Positions 8,404 through 17,402 are shown, numbered from the stretch's first letter. The stretch is DNA of 64,000 nucleotides from Haloarcula sp. H-GB4 (GCF_030848575.1 NZ_JAVDDX010000004.1:1-64000); one strand, 5' to 3'. Numbers and translations: made by a program. Notes: generated by a model from the letters alone, not told the origin.

Positions 8404-8655
8404 TCACTCAGTGATTGCAATCGGGGTCGAACCGGCAACGATGGCGCCCGTAGCGAGTATCGCAGCCGAAAGCGCGACGAAATCCCCACCGGGTGAATAG
8501 CCGGCTAACCCTGCACCCACCTGAACGATGAACACAGTGATGAAGTAACTAATGATGCCGAACACCAGCAAAACCATTGATGCGATAACACTACTGACTA
8601 ACATGCCGAACGAGTCTAGCAAGCCCATTTCACCTGATAGACTCTTGACTGCCAT
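8404..8655 (-). CDS. Small membrane protein
   Basis: This product of up to 83 residues has two or three hydrophobic helices: LVSSVIASMVLLVFGIISYF, VFIVQVGAGLAG and FVALSAAILATGAIVAGS. The likely start is the internal Met of MGLLDSFGMLVSS (8628) or the first ATG (8655). No family is recognised. It stands alone between decayed sequences. Confidence 0.6.
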   Translation of the reverse strand: MAVKSLSGEMGLLDSFGMLVSSVIASMVLLVFGIISYFITVFIVQVGAGLAGYSPGGDFVALSAAILATGAIVAGSTPIAITE

Positions 8656-8827
8656 TTACCAGTTGGGACATATCCACAGGAAGTCAGACCGATTCGCAGC
8701 TCAGTCATTATTGACAGCTCGAGCGTCTGGACACCCACAATACCCGAATAATTCCCATCCATACCGAGCCGGATTTTCAACAGCGTGTAGCCGAACGAAA
8801 TACCGGAAGCGATAGGACGCATTGCTG

Positions 8828-8974
8828 CTACTGACAACAACCGAACTGGTCGTCGAGAGCGTCGTCGTACACCCACTGCGGGATGGGTCGCTTGCCGGTC
8901 GCGAAGGCGACTCGCTTCCCGTGTTTGCATTCCTTGTCGGGATTGTACTGACTCCACGGGCACTTGCAACTCCC
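8828..8974 (-). pseudogene. C-terminal piece of a SWIM zinc-finger protein
   Basis: A minus-strand frame reads GSCKCPWSQYNPDKECKH, then GKRVAFATGKRPIPQWV and DDALDDQFGCCQ before a stop. The CxC...CxH spacing is that of a SWIM zinc finger, common in haloarchaea as short proteins or next to transposases. No start codon or N-terminal part is present. The last 30 bases resemble 17960-18000, where an even shorter piece remains. Confidence 0.5.
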
Positions 8975-9113
8975 TAGGGTTTTTACTCACTGTGTTGGCT
9001 GAAATACCTGCTCAATAAGACTGTGAAGCGGACAGTGAGTTCAGCTAAAAGTGAGTTGAACGATTTGTAGCCAATCGGGAACAGTGTGGCGTGGAACCGC
9101 CGGTCAAAGAGTA

Positions 9114-9464
9114 TCAGATCATCTGATAGAATATCGGATACTTCCATGCTTGGCCTTGATACGCTTTCATGCTCGCGATAAGCGCAAAGCAAATCGTTGC
9201 TACCGCTATGAGTATTGCCAATGCTACACCAATAAGCTCACTCACTACGATGCCGGTTATAGCAACGAACACAGCGACCAAAGACATGGGAACGTGCCAA
9301 TTTAATGCATTAGCTGCATTCGCTTTTATAAAGTTCTCATCCGATACTAAATACACAAAGGCGATGGGAAAAAAGCCAAACAGCAGTCCGGCGATGTGAA
9401 CCAGTGCTGCAATAGCAGTATTTTGATTACGATTACTCTCCTTTCCAGTGGCGCTCGCGGTCAT
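9114..9464 (-). CDS. DUF4870-family membrane protein
   Basis: The 116-residue protein has the DUF4870 pattern. An N-terminal helix LVHIAGLLFGFFPIAFVYLV is followed by the hallmark FIKANAANALNWH, then two helices and a terminal WKYPIFYQMI. These proteins sit in the cytoplasmic membrane; their role is not known. ATG 9464 (MTASATGKES) is preferred to the longer frame because the DUF begins just after it. The two genes to its right run in the opposite direction. A second, longer DUF4870 gene lies at 18923. Confidence 0.8.
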   Translation of the reverse strand: MTASATGKESNRNQNTAIAALVHIAGLLFGFFPIAFVYLVSDENFIKANAANALNWHVPMSLVAVFVAITGIVVSELIGVALAILIAVATICFALIASMKAYQGQAWKYPIFYQMI

Positions 9465-9612
9465 AAGTACACCATATCTATTCACAGAGGCAATAAGAAA
9501 GATCAGACACAATTCCAAGTTGTGGAACTGTGAGTTACAAGTTATGTTCCGTTCCAACATGGATCTGAATAGCAATGGCAGGTAGAGTGCGTCTCAGAGA
9601 TATATAGACACG

Positions 9613-9960
9613 ATGACCGACGAAGAGTTGAGTGGCATCTTGAACATCCTAAGCGATGAATATGCGAGAACAATTCTCCAAGAAACAATGAAACGGCCAA
9701 TGTCAGCTGATGAATTGAGTGAGATATGTAATATATCGACACAGACAGTCTATCGTCGGACAGACAAACTCTCGTCATATGGTCTGTTAGATACAGAAAT
9801 GGAATACGATGAAGACGGCCACCATTTTCAGATTTATAGCGCCGATCCAACTCAGATTGTGATTGGCATTTCTGAAGAGGATGCTAATGTGACTATCAGT
9901 AAGCGGGAACGAATGGCTGACCGTTTCAGCGAGTTTATAAACCAAGTGAGGGATCAATGA
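9613..9960 (+). CDS. Winged-helix (ArsR-like) regulator
   Basis: This 115-residue protein has an HTH core: ILNILSDEYARTILQETMKR, then MSADELSEICNISTQTVYRR as the recognition helix, then a wing LLDTEMEYDEDGHHFQIYSA. The C-terminal helix (SKRERMADRFSEFINQVRDQ) may dimerise. The stop overlaps the next ATG (ATGA, 9957-9960), so it is coupled to a small membrane protein, a pairing that recurs in haloarchaea. It probably controls its own operon or transduces a signal from the membrane partner; that is inference. Confidence 0.8.
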   Translation: MTDEELSGILNILSDEYARTILQETMKRPMSADELSEICNISTQTVYRRTDKLSSYGLLDTEMEYDEDGHHFQIYSADPTQIVIGISEEDANVTISKRERMADRFSEFINQVRDQ

Positions 9961-10277
9961 TAGAAACGGGTTCGTGGCACCCGCTTGCAATCGTTGGCTT
10001 AGTCTTTTCACTCATAGCCCTTGCACTCGGGGTTGGTACTACATACATTGCTATGCGCGGCTATCTTCGGAATGGTCAGCGGCCAATGTTATTCGTTACT
10101 GTCGGGTTTATTTTTGTACTCTTGACGCCCACTCTGTTGTTATTCGTGTTCATATTCCCAGTAGCAGAGGAAACTATTTTCTATGCGATTAGTGCTATCA
10201 ACCAGACTATTGGGCTATGTTTGATACTATATGGCCTCTGGACACCACGAACCTCAACTGTTTCAAAAAATGCTTAG
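9957..10277 (+). CDS. DUF7521-like small membrane protein
   Basis: The 106-residue product has three membrane helices: LAIVGLVFSLIALALGVGTT, MLFVTVGFIFVLLTPTLLLF and a helix ending LCLILYGLWTP. This is the layout of the membrane partner (I recall it as DUF7521) coupled to HTH regulators in haloarchaea. It overlaps the HTH gene by four bases. The two may form a membrane sensor plus transcription factor; nothing in the sequence identifies the signal. Confidence 0.75.
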   Translation: MIETGSWHPLAIVGLVFSLIALALGVGTTYIAMRGYLRNGQRPMLFVTVGFIFVLLTPTLLLFVFIFPVAEETIFYAISAINQTIGLCLILYGLWTPRTSTVSKNA

Positions 10278-10395
10278 AGGAATCTACTGAGACACTTCCT
10301 CGTCGTATGTCCGGTCAAGCGTTTCACGCAGTCGATCGGCATGATGGGACCGCACTCAGTGCAAGAGGTCGCTGTTCCGTCGAAGCCGTTGATAT

Positions 10396-10734
10396 TCACT
10401 GACCAAGGGATGACGCTTGCGAGCCGATACGTCTCTGCTGCTGGATGGCGAGTACTAGCCGACGCGCAACAACGGCCCCACAGACGTCGCAGGTGAGGAG
10501 ATGGTCTCGATCTGCTTCGTGGAAGAGCGACGCCGCCTGCTCGAAGTTGTCGCGGTCCTGAAGCGCACAATCCCGGCAAATCGTAAACTCGAACACGCCA
10601 TCGTCTCGGTCCACTTCGTCGGGCCACCGGACGTAGGTGAACGCCTCACCGGAGATATCAGCTCTGTCCCCACAGAACCGATAGACTCGGACGTTGCCTC
10701 GGGCTGGACGCCGCTCATCGAGACCACCGTGCAA
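10396..10734 (-). CDS. Zinc-knuckle protein, start uncertain
   Basis: This frame of up to 112 residues carries FEFTICRDCALQ and HLLTCDVCGAVVARRLVLA, that is, two CxxC knuckles likely to bind zinc, plus an earlier FCGDRADISG. The only start in frame is TTG at 10734. A neighbouring frame (to 10898) has an ATG and an acidic N-terminus (MSGVQPEATSES), so the true gene may begin there with a frameshift. Function unknown. Confidence 0.5.
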   Translation of the reverse strand: MHGGLDERRPARGNVRVYRFCGDRADISGEAFTYVRWPDEVDRDDGVFEFTICRDCALQDRDNFEQAASLFHEADRDHLLTCDVCGAVVARRLVLAIQQQRRIGSQASSLGQ

Positions 10735-10742
10735 CTGACCTG

Positions 10743-11117
10743 AGTGAGGATATACAGGTAGATTATCGTGGTAAAGTTGTCGGGACAGGCACTGAAAAGC
10801 GGTTTCCCAATCAGATTTGGTCTACACTCCCGTTTGAACACGGTGTGGGGGTTGTTCTTGACCCGCATTCGGATGGTGTTTCTGACTCGACGTACCAATA
10901 TGAGCGGGGTAAAAACTTGGTCGCAATCGATTCAGGAGGTCATATTGTCTGGCGTGGTGCCTCCGTCAGCGATGCCGACGATACCCTATTTTCTCACCGA
11001 CACATCTAGCGGGTGAATAGCCGACTGCTTGCACAGATGACTGCCATCAATACTACCGGTAGTCTGTTTGTTGAATTGGATTCTAATTCCGGTTCGGTCG
11101 TCGCCACGGATTTGTGA
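10743..11117 (+). pseudogene. Haloarchaeal hypothetical protein with one internal TAG
   Basis: One plus-strand frame reads SEDIQVDYRGKVVGTGTEKR, GVGVVLDPHSDGVSDSTY, ERGKNLVAIDSGGHIVWRGA and DDTLFSHRHI, then TAG at 11007-11009. It continues in the same frame with VNSRLLAQMTAINTTG, LFVELDSNSGSVVATDL and TGA at 11117. Both halves have one clear protein character (beta-rich, PQQ/WD-like), so a single nonsense change, probably from TGG, splits the gene. The first codon is CTG (10740) or further left, so the 5' end is also doubtful. Family not recognised. Confidence 0.55.
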
Positions 11118-11468
11118 TGGCGGCCGGCCTCCCACCGACTCGGAGGTAGTTCTCTCACGTAATGCTTCGGTCTTTCCCCTGTTTTAGAGCCAGAATAGAC
11201 CGAGTTGCGTCAGAGAGAACAATACAATAGCGATGATGGCAAGAGACGGAAAGAGGAGGAATAGAGCAAATGTTCTCGATGAGTCGACCCAGAGAAAGGA
11301 CTCGACTGGGGGGACCTATATGATTCCGACGAGGAGCCAAGGTGGAGCACTATCAGGGGGACAGACGATCGGCTTTCATGCGCCCTTCGCACCTCCTTTC
11401 GCGTCACCGGCTGCCCAGTCTGGTCGGCATGCAATAAATCAGCCCACAGGCTGGAACAACGGTTAATT
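11118..11468 (-). other. Intergenic; possible membrane-protein tail
   Basis: A minus-strand frame of about 43 codons without a start (about 11170-11305) reads FLWVDSSRTFALFLLFPSLA and IIAIVLFSLTQLGLFWL before its stop. This looks like the last two membrane helices of a lost protein. Nothing else in the interval is convincing. Confidence 0.35.
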
Positions 11469-12023
11469 ATGTCGAGAATCAAAGACTTGCATACATTGGC
11501 CACCGACGAGGTGAACGCATCGTGGCGGTGGGCCACTGTGCTTGCCGTCCATCCAGTTCTGACAACCGGAGCTCTAGCCGCCGTGCTCTTATTTGCACTC
11601 ATCAGCACCGCAACGACAGCCTTCGGCCTACCGAAGTTTATTCCGTTGTTCCCCGGAGGGCTGATGCTTTTGTTCCTCGGGCTGGGCCACCTCTATACAC
11701 CGGTTTACGTTGCGGGACTGGTGCTGGACCGACGACGTGTGAGAGCGACCGACGCGACCTGGGTTCCATCAAGATTGATTCTACTGGGTGGTGGTTCCCA
11801 GATCGTATACTTCGCTGTCCCAATAGTACAGGCTTACGGCGGCGAGACCTTCGAGGAACTGGTCTTCGGATCAGTTGAACTCGCGGCGCTCCTGTGTACC
11901 GGGGTCGTGACGGTCAAGTATCTTGCAGTCCGCGACAGCAACCTACCCGGGGCTCCAGCGCTGGTCTCACTGTGGTCCGGTGTGTGGTTCCGTGTCGCTC
12001 AGGGGTGGCGGTTTTTCACTTGA
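11469..12023 (+). CDS. Four-helix membrane protein, family unknown
   Basis: This 184-residue protein begins MSRIKDLHTLATDEVNASWR (cytoplasmic leader). About four membrane helices follow: VHPVLTTGALAAVLLFALIS, FIPLFPGGLMLLFLGLGHLY, LILLGGGSQIVYFAVPIV and LVFGSVELAALLCTGVVTV. The C-terminal stretch WSGVWFRVAQGWRFFT is less typical and may follow a small frameshift near 11960. The overall layout resembles other uncharacterised haloarchaeal membrane proteins. No operon partner. Confidence 0.65.
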   Translation: MSRIKDLHTLATDEVNASWRWATVLAVHPVLTTGALAAVLLFALISTATTAFGLPKFIPLFPGGLMLLFLGLGHLYTPVYVAGLVLDRRRVRATDATWVPSRLILLGGGSQIVYFAVPIVQAYGGETFEELVFGSVELAALLCTGVVTVKYLAVRDSNLPGAPALVSLWSGVWFRVAQGWRFFT

Positions 12024-12158
12024 ATTCGCCGATACTTGCTAACCATACTGTGTGGAGTACAGCACAGATCAACAGCATCGAGACTGTGTTACGTTCTTCA
12101 CGAATATGTCTGCATCACCCGATTGAATACGGCTGCTCCCTGTCTCGGTATCAATCCA

Positions 12159-12389
12159 TTATCGGTACAACGAGACAAGTGACCCTCCCAGCAAGACCGT
12201 CCCAACAATAATTAGTGCCCCACCTGCCTTCGGTGACTCGTTAATCACTGTAATACCGATAGCCGCCGTTACGATGCCGACCACAACAAGCAGGAACCTC
12301 CATATGACATTGGCAATGGGCTCTATTATGATCTCAAAGACAACCTCAAAAGCCACCTCAACAATCACCTCAATAATTGGTCCAATCAT
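12159..12389 (-). CDS. Small membrane protein with repeated acidic helix start
   Basis: The 76-residue product starts with an odd amphipathic run in which Glu recurs every few residues among Ile, Val and Phe (MIGPIIEVIVEVAFEVVFEI). Two hydrophobic helices follow: FLLVVVGIVTAAIGITVI and GGALIIVGTVLLGGSLVS. The DNA of the N-terminal part is a set of near-direct repeats (tcaa-aacctca units at 12330-12375). Function unknown. Confidence 0.55.
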   Translation of the reverse strand: MIGPIIEVIVEVAFEVVFEIIIEPIANVIWRFLLVVVGIVTAAIGITVINESPKAGGALIIVGTVLLGGSLVSLYR

Positions 12390-12571
12390 ATCGATAGATT
12401 ATACTAACATAAATCTATTTATTAAATAAATATTGTGTGCCTGAATATATCATAGACCGACCGTTTCTGGCGTATCCGTGAACAGTCTCGGTCAAGCATT
12501 GATACTGGGCCACACGAGTCGGTCACTCGCAACTCGTTATGGTTTTCTGACTCGATCATCATGACGGATGT

Positions 12572-13198
12572 ATGTCCAATACGGCCCTCCAGGACACCCC
12601 AAAGCGCGATTCAGCTGATACAGCTGACCTCGATCTTGAGTGGCTCACACTCGAAGATGGGGAATCGATTCAGTGGGCGAGTACGCCCCACAAGTACAGT
12701 CTCGTGCCCGCATTCATTATCGGGATCCCGCTTTCGCTGGTCCTCATCGGGATTCCGATCCTCGTTACCTCGTACCTCCAGTACACGAACACGAACTATG
12801 TCGTCACGAACCGCGGGCTCTACAGCAAGCGCGGAATTTTGTCTCGCGATGTCCAACAAATCGGATTCGAGAAGATACAGAATATCTCCTACTCGCAGTC
12901 GGCGCTGGGGTCGTCGTTCGGATACGGTTCCGTCGACGTCAGCACGGCTGGCGGATCGGGCGTCGAACTCAAGTTCCGCAGTATCCCGGATCCGGCGTCG
13001 GTGCAGGAACTGATCGCACGAGAGGTCGATAACCGGGAGCAGAGCAACGGGACAGAGGAAGCCGACACCAGCGACGTGCTAGACGAGATCCTCCACGAGC
13101 TCCAGGCGATCCGTCAGGAACTGGCCGACAACGATGGCAACGATCCGGTCGGCGGGGAACAGCACTCCAGTGACAGAACAGCCTCTGAGGAGCGATGA
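12572..13198 (+). CDS. PH-domain (bPH2/DUF304) membrane protein, first of a tandem pair
   Basis: This 208-residue protein carries a bacterial-type PH domain attached to membrane helices. An acidic leader is followed by LVPAFIIGIPLSLVLIGIPI, then the PH core NYVVTNRGLYSKRGILSRDV, FEKIQNISYSQSALGSSFGYG and a tail with a probable coiled coil (EILHELQAIRQELADN). Such proteins lie at the inner face of the membrane; their ligands are unknown. It overlaps the next gene by ATGA (13195-13198), and the two proteins share the same core, so they probably form a hetero-oligomer. Confidence 0.8.
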   Translation: MSNTALQDTPKRDSADTADLDLEWLTLEDGESIQWASTPHKYSLVPAFIIGIPLSLVLIGIPILVTSYLQYTNTNYVVTNRGLYSKRGILSRDVQQIGFEKIQNISYSQSALGSSFGYGSVDVSTAGGSGVELKFRSIPDPASVQELIAREVDNREQSNGTEEADTSDVLDEILHELQAIRQELADNDGNDPVGGEQHSSDRTASEER

Positions 13199-13725
13199 GC
13201 GACGATTGGTGGTTCCGGCACACCGACGAGCGCGTCGCTTGGGAGGGGCAGCCGCGGCTCTCGGCGGCGCTCCCCGGCGTCGGTGTCGGGATCGCAGTGT
13301 GTACCCTCGCAGCCGCAGCGGCGGTGCTCGCGGACCCACGAGCGGCCATTGGTGTCGCTCCTGGCGTCGGGGTGATGGCGTGGGCCATCCTACGGGTACG
13401 ACGGACGAAGTACCTGCTCACGACGCGGGCGGTCTGGCTGAAACACGGCATAGCCGGTCGCACCGTCCATCGCGTCGGACTAAACAAGGTCCAAAACACC
13501 GGTTACAGCCGGTCCCTCACGGGCTCAGCCTTCGGCTACGGAACCGTCACCATCGAAGTCGCGGGCGGCGATGATCTGCAGTTCCGGCGGATCGACGATC
13601 CCGAGACAGTTCAGGCAGCGATTACGGACCGCGCTGGAAGTGACGAGGACGGTATCCCCGGCTCGGCGACACAGTGGCAGTCGGTGTTGTCCGTCGTTCG
13701 TGAGATACGCGCCGAGATCGAGTGA
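13195..13725 (+). CDS. PH-domain membrane protein, second of a tandem pair
   Basis: A 176-residue paralogue of the preceding gene. It starts WFRHTDERVAWEGQPRLSAA, has two helices (VGVGIAVCTLAAAAAVLA and VGVMAWAILRV) and the PH core KYLLTTRAVWLKHGIAGR, HRVGLNKVQNTGYSRSLTGS, FGYGTVTIEVAGGDD. It ends with a helix like that of its partner (VLSVVREIRAEIE). Four-base overlap with the upstream gene shows translational coupling. The pair probably arose by duplication. Confidence 0.8.
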   Translation: MSDDWWFRHTDERVAWEGQPRLSAALPGVGVGIAVCTLAAAAAVLADPRAAIGVAPGVGVMAWAILRVRRTKYLLTTRAVWLKHGIAGRTVHRVGLNKVQNTGYSRSLTGSAFGYGTVTIEVAGGDDLQFRRIDDPETVQAAITDRAGSDEDGIPGSATQWQSVLSVVREIRAEIE

Positions 13726-13728
13726 CAT

Positions 13729-14268
13729 CTCGCTAGCGACGCATTAGACTATTTCCGTGTTCACACGACGTCGGTACACGGCTTTGACGATTCGATACTG
13801 GCCATCGCATTCCCTGAGCGGTGGCAACCACGCTGAAGCCTTACTGCTCGTCACGGGATCGGAGCAGATGGCGGAAATCAAATCTGAACTACGCTCGATG
13901 GTGGATTTGGTAGATTAAGAGTCTTCTCGACAATATGCTCACTTCAAGATAGTTTTCGGGGACTTAGGATAGTGGTCGACTAGAAACGAGTAGAACGCAC
14001 AAAACGCTTCAGACGAATCCTCACGAGTACCACAATTGGAACCGCTTGAGAAATCAGCCGTCCATAGTGACAGGCTCCCAGTGCAAGAAGTCCGTACTAT
14101 CGTTCGCGACGACAGTCGCTGACATCAGCGATAGGCATCCGCCCGATAGTGGGTGGTCCACGCACTCAGTAATTAATCACTGGATGATGTTGTATTGATA
14201 TTATATATATACTCATTTCAGGCTACATTTGAAGCAACATTCTAGTAGCCTGCGGTCAATCTAATTTC
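13729..14268. other. Intergenic with promoter of the sensor kinase
   Basis: No gene over about 540 bases. An AT-rich stretch (attatatatatac, about 14199-14211) lies about 60 bases before the kinase start and is its likely TATA box, implying a 5' leader. Confidence 0.5.
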
Positions 14269-16653
14269 ATGACCGTTCAGGTGTTATACGTTGAGCGAGA
14301 CTTGGAGTTCGCACGTAGAACAGCTGAACAAGTTGAACAGGTGAACGCTCAAGTACAGGTTACGACTGTTATTGGGTTGGGGTCTGCATTGCAGGCTCTG
14401 AGCAACGATAGATACGACTGCATCGTCTCAGAGTACAAGCTCCCAGACGGTACTGGGCTCGAACTGTTCGAACACATCCAGAGTAACCACCCTACCCTCC
14501 CATTTATTTTGTTCACCGAGTACGGGAACGAGTCGGTCGCCGGTGACGCCGTTACTGCGGGTATCTCTGACTACCTCCAGAAGACGGAGAGCGACGAGCC
14601 ATACGAATTGCTAGCAGATAGTATCAGTACTGTTGTCACAACCGACGAAACTGTGACAGAGGCAACTCGAGAGCGCCGCCGGTTCGAACAGGTGCTGAAG
14701 ACTGTCCCGAGTTGTGTCGTTCAGCTCAACAGAGACGGTCAGTTTATTTTCGCGAACAACAGGGCTGAGACAGTGCTCGGATTGGAACAAGGAAAACTCG
14801 AAGAGCGTGCGTATAACGATCCTGCGTGGGATATCAGAGACCCCGACGGGAATCCAATTCCTGATACCGAATTACCGTTCAGGCGTGTCTTGCATGATGG
14901 TGAACAGGTACGAGACCAGCATACAATCAGATGGCCCGATGGGACGAAGCGTTCACTCGCTGTGAGCGGCGCACCAATTATGAATGCAGGCTCAGTCGAG
15001 AGTGTCGTTTTCTCTCTCACTGATATCACTGATCGTCATCGACGCGAACGTCGTCTTGAGAAGCTTCACAAAGCGACGCGTGACCTGTATGATGCTAAAA
15101 CTAAACAAGAAGTTGCACAGATCACTAGCGACACAGCAGACGCGATTCTTAATTTCGAACTGAACGGCGTCCACTTCTACGATGAACAAGCAGGCGGGCT
15201 AAAACCCGTCGCTGTGTCAGACCGAACACAGCGGTTCGTCGACAAACTAGTGACTTTTGATCATGGAATCGCCTGGGAAACATTTCAGTCTGGAGAGGCC
15301 AGACAGTACGACGACATCCACAACGCTGAAGAGATATACAACCCTGAAACAGTGTTCCGGAGTGGGTTGTACTTCCCACTTGGGGAGCATGGTCTCTTGC
15401 TCGCAAACTCAACCAAGCCTGGTGATTTCGACGATACTGACGTCTCGTTAGGGCGACTCCTTGCAGAGAATACAAAGAGTGCGCTTGATCGTCTCGACCG
15501 AGAGCAACGGCTTGCGCTGCTTCAAGAGCGAACGAGTGCTCTAATGCAAACCACGACTCTGACAAACACGATTGAGCTTACTGTTGATGCCGCAGCAGAC
15601 ATCCTTGGAACGACTCTCGCCGGGTTCCTCGAAGAAGATGAGCGTGAAGAAGTCTTGGAACCACTCTTTACGACTGATACGTTCGCAGCGGAATTCAGTA
15701 CATACCATGGTTTCGAACATGGCGCAGATGCCGACCCCATCAGTACGTTCCTTTGGGAAGTGTACGATTCAGGGACGCCAGAATATGTGGATGACGCGAG
15801 CGACCACCCAGCGCTCCCATCAGATACCCCAGGCCGTAGCGCGCTGCTATATCCACTGGTAGGGCACGGACTCCTTGTGTTCGCAGCCAATACGCCAGAC
15901 GCGTTTGACAGGACAGACAAGCGGTTCGGCTGGATTCTCGCTTCGACACTTGAGACTGCGCTGGAGCGTGTCGATCGGGAGGCACTTCTCCGCGAACAAA
16001 CACAGAAACTTACGAAACAGAACCAGCAGCTTGAGGAGTTTGCTCAGACTGTCACTCATGACCTGCGGAATCCACTGCAGGTCTTACGAGGGACACTCGA
16101 TGGTGTTCGCCAGACGACTGATGTCGATCATCTTGACCGAGGTTACAGGGCACTTGACCGGATGGAAACGCTCATTCAGGATGTGCTCACACTCGCACAA
16201 CGGGGACAATTAATCGATACCACTGAGATAGTTTCGCTTGCATCACTCGCCGATGATTGCTGGGACGTTCTAGAAACCGCTAACGCTGAACTTGTCATCA
16301 ATGATGATGTTGAATTTGAGGCCGACCCAGGACGTGTCCGCCAACTGCTTGAGAATCTTTTTGCAAATGCAGTGACCCATGGTGGTACCGACGTGACGGT
16401 TACAGTTGATACACTTACAAATGGATTCTTTATCAGTGACGATGGGCCCGGAATTGATCCAGTAGAGCGTGACCAGATTTTCACTGACGGTTATACAAGT
16501 ACAGGCGGTGGGACTGGATTTGGACTCTCAATTGTCAAACAAATCGCTGACGCTCATAACTGGAGTGCAACCGTAACCGAAAGTCCTAGTGGTGGAGCAC
16601 AGATTGAGTTTACAGGCATCGGCGCAGCATCCCCGCTCCGGACAGACAGCTAG
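14269..16653 (+). CDS. Hybrid sensor histidine kinase: receiver-PAS-GAF-GAF-HisKA-HATPase
   Basis: This 794-residue soluble kinase has no membrane segments. Domain order: receiver (about 1-120), PAS (about 140-255, QLNRDGQFIFANNRAETVLG), two GAF domains (about 275-405 and 420-565), HisKA with the H-box FAQTVTHDLRNPLQVLRG (His about 597), and HATPase (N box LLENLFANAVTHG, G boxes DDGPGID and GGGTGFGLSIVKQI). In the receiver the usual phospho-acceptor Asp is replaced: CIVSEYKLPDG has Glu at residue 55, so the domain may be locked or purely structural. The conserved Lys (YLQK) remains. Such kinases sense light, redox or metabolites through PAS/GAF. No cognate regulator lies beside it. Confidence 0.9.
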   Translation: MTVQVLYVERDLEFARRTAEQVEQVNAQVQVTTVIGLGSALQALSNDRYDCIVSEYKLPDGTGLELFEHIQSNHPTLPFILFTEYGNESVAGDAVTAGISDYLQKTESDEPYELLADSISTVVTTDETVTEATRERRRFEQVLKTVPSCVVQLNRDGQFIFANNRAETVLGLEQGKLEERAYNDPAWDIRDPDGNPIPDTELPFRRVLHDGEQVRDQHTIRWPDGTKRSLAVSGAPIMNAGSVESVVFSLTDITDRHRRERRLEKLHKATRDLYDAKTKQEVAQITSDTADAILNFELNGVHFYDEQAGGLKPVAVSDRTQRFVDKLVTFDHGIAWETFQSGEARQYDDIHNAEEIYNPETVFRSGLYFPLGEHGLLLANSTKPGDFDDTDVSLGRLLAENTKSALDRLDREQRLALLQERTSALMQTTTLTNTIELTVDAAADILGTTLAGFLEEDEREEVLEPLFTTDTFAAEFSTYHGFEHGADADPISTFLWEVYDSGTPEYVDDASDHPALPSDTPGRSALLYPLVGHGLLVFAANTPDAFDRTDKRFGWILASTLETALERVDREALLREQTQKLTKQNQQLEEFAQTVTHDLRNPLQVLRGTLDGVRQTTDVDHLDRGYRALDRMETLIQDVLTLAQRGQLIDTTEIVSLASLADDCWDVLETANAELVINDDVEFEADPGRVRQLLENLFANAVTHGGTDVTVTVDTLTNGFFISDDGPGIDPVERDQIFTDGYTSTGGGTGFGLSIVKQIADAHNWSATVTESPSGGAQIEFTGIGAASPLRTDS

Positions 16654-16695
16654 AAGCGTTTCTCTCAACTCTGGCAAGTTCCGTGTATTCTACTC

Positions 16696-16842
16696 AGGGT
16701 GTCATAGAACGATTCACACACTTCAGTAGCTTCCAGAAAACCGCTGTCTGAGAGATAGAAATTATTGCCGCTATTCAAAAGTAACAACAGCAGTTCTCTC
16801 GACCGGTATCAGAAAACCAAGCCAACCGTTCTATGACACCCT
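16696..16842 (+). mobile_element. MITE-like element (copy 3 of the GTGTCATA family)
   Basis: A 147-bp element bounded by perfect 16-bp terminal inverted repeats AGGGTGTCATAGAACG / CGTTCTATGACACCCT. The flanking bases CTC on both sides (16693-16695 and 16843-16845) could be a short target duplication. It has no coding capacity. The ends share GTGTCATAGAA with the elements at 30619 and 31260. It lies 42 bases after the kinase stop. Confidence 0.7.
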
Positions 16843-17402
16843 CTCCGAGTGAACGACAACATTTGGTCCATGCCGACTCCCGTCTGAATAGAACCTGAAA
16901 ACAGTGCATCCGTCCTTAGCTAAGAAAGAAACCGCATGACAGTAGTCGCTTATCGAGGCTACTTTTCGAGAGGGACGAGGAGGCAAGAGCTATGTCCAAC
17001 AGCGACTCCTCATCGAGAATCATGCGTCGGCTCACTACACTGTTCCTCTCCGAAACAGTAACCTGGACGCCGATATTGGCAGACCCAACAGGGTAGCGAA
17101 TCCGACACCACCCAAGATGACGATGGCAAAGCCAAAGTCACCAAGTAGGGGGCGTGAGACGTATTCTATGACACGCTGATATGTATGTTTTAGTGGCCAG
17201 CGACTATGATGGTCTCTTGTGTATTCCGCCCTCCAGGAGTACCACCGAGCACTCCTACGACACGACGCCGGGCCTGTGGCCCCAAGCTGCTTGCCCCGAC
17301 GTTTCCGTCCGAATAAGCGAGCCAGTCCTCAATTACTTCGAGGCCTCAGAGACAGCTGTTGGCTGTTACCAGAAATTCAGCAGCACGAGGGGGTCTGGTA
17401 GT
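16843..17402. other. Repeat debris between MITE copies
   Basis: Positions 16907-16985 repeat 7270-7345 and begin CATCCGTCCTTAGCTAAG. A short frame follows (16994-17096, MSNSDSSSRIMRRL...). On the minus strand 17044-17160 reads LLGDFGFAIVILGGVG and FATLLGLPISASRLLF, possibly the tail of a lost membrane protein. Positions 17140-17177 on the minus strand match one end of the GTGTCATA MITE (AGCGTGTCATAGAAT). No intact gene is seen before 17403. Confidence 0.45.
17140..17177 (-). repeat. Single end of a GTGTCATA-family MITE
   Basis: Read on the minus strand this begins AGCGTGTCATAGAATACGTC and stays similar for about 35 bases to the left ends of the elements at 30619 and 31260. No matching second end is found nearby, so it is a solo or truncated end. 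Confidence 0.5.
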
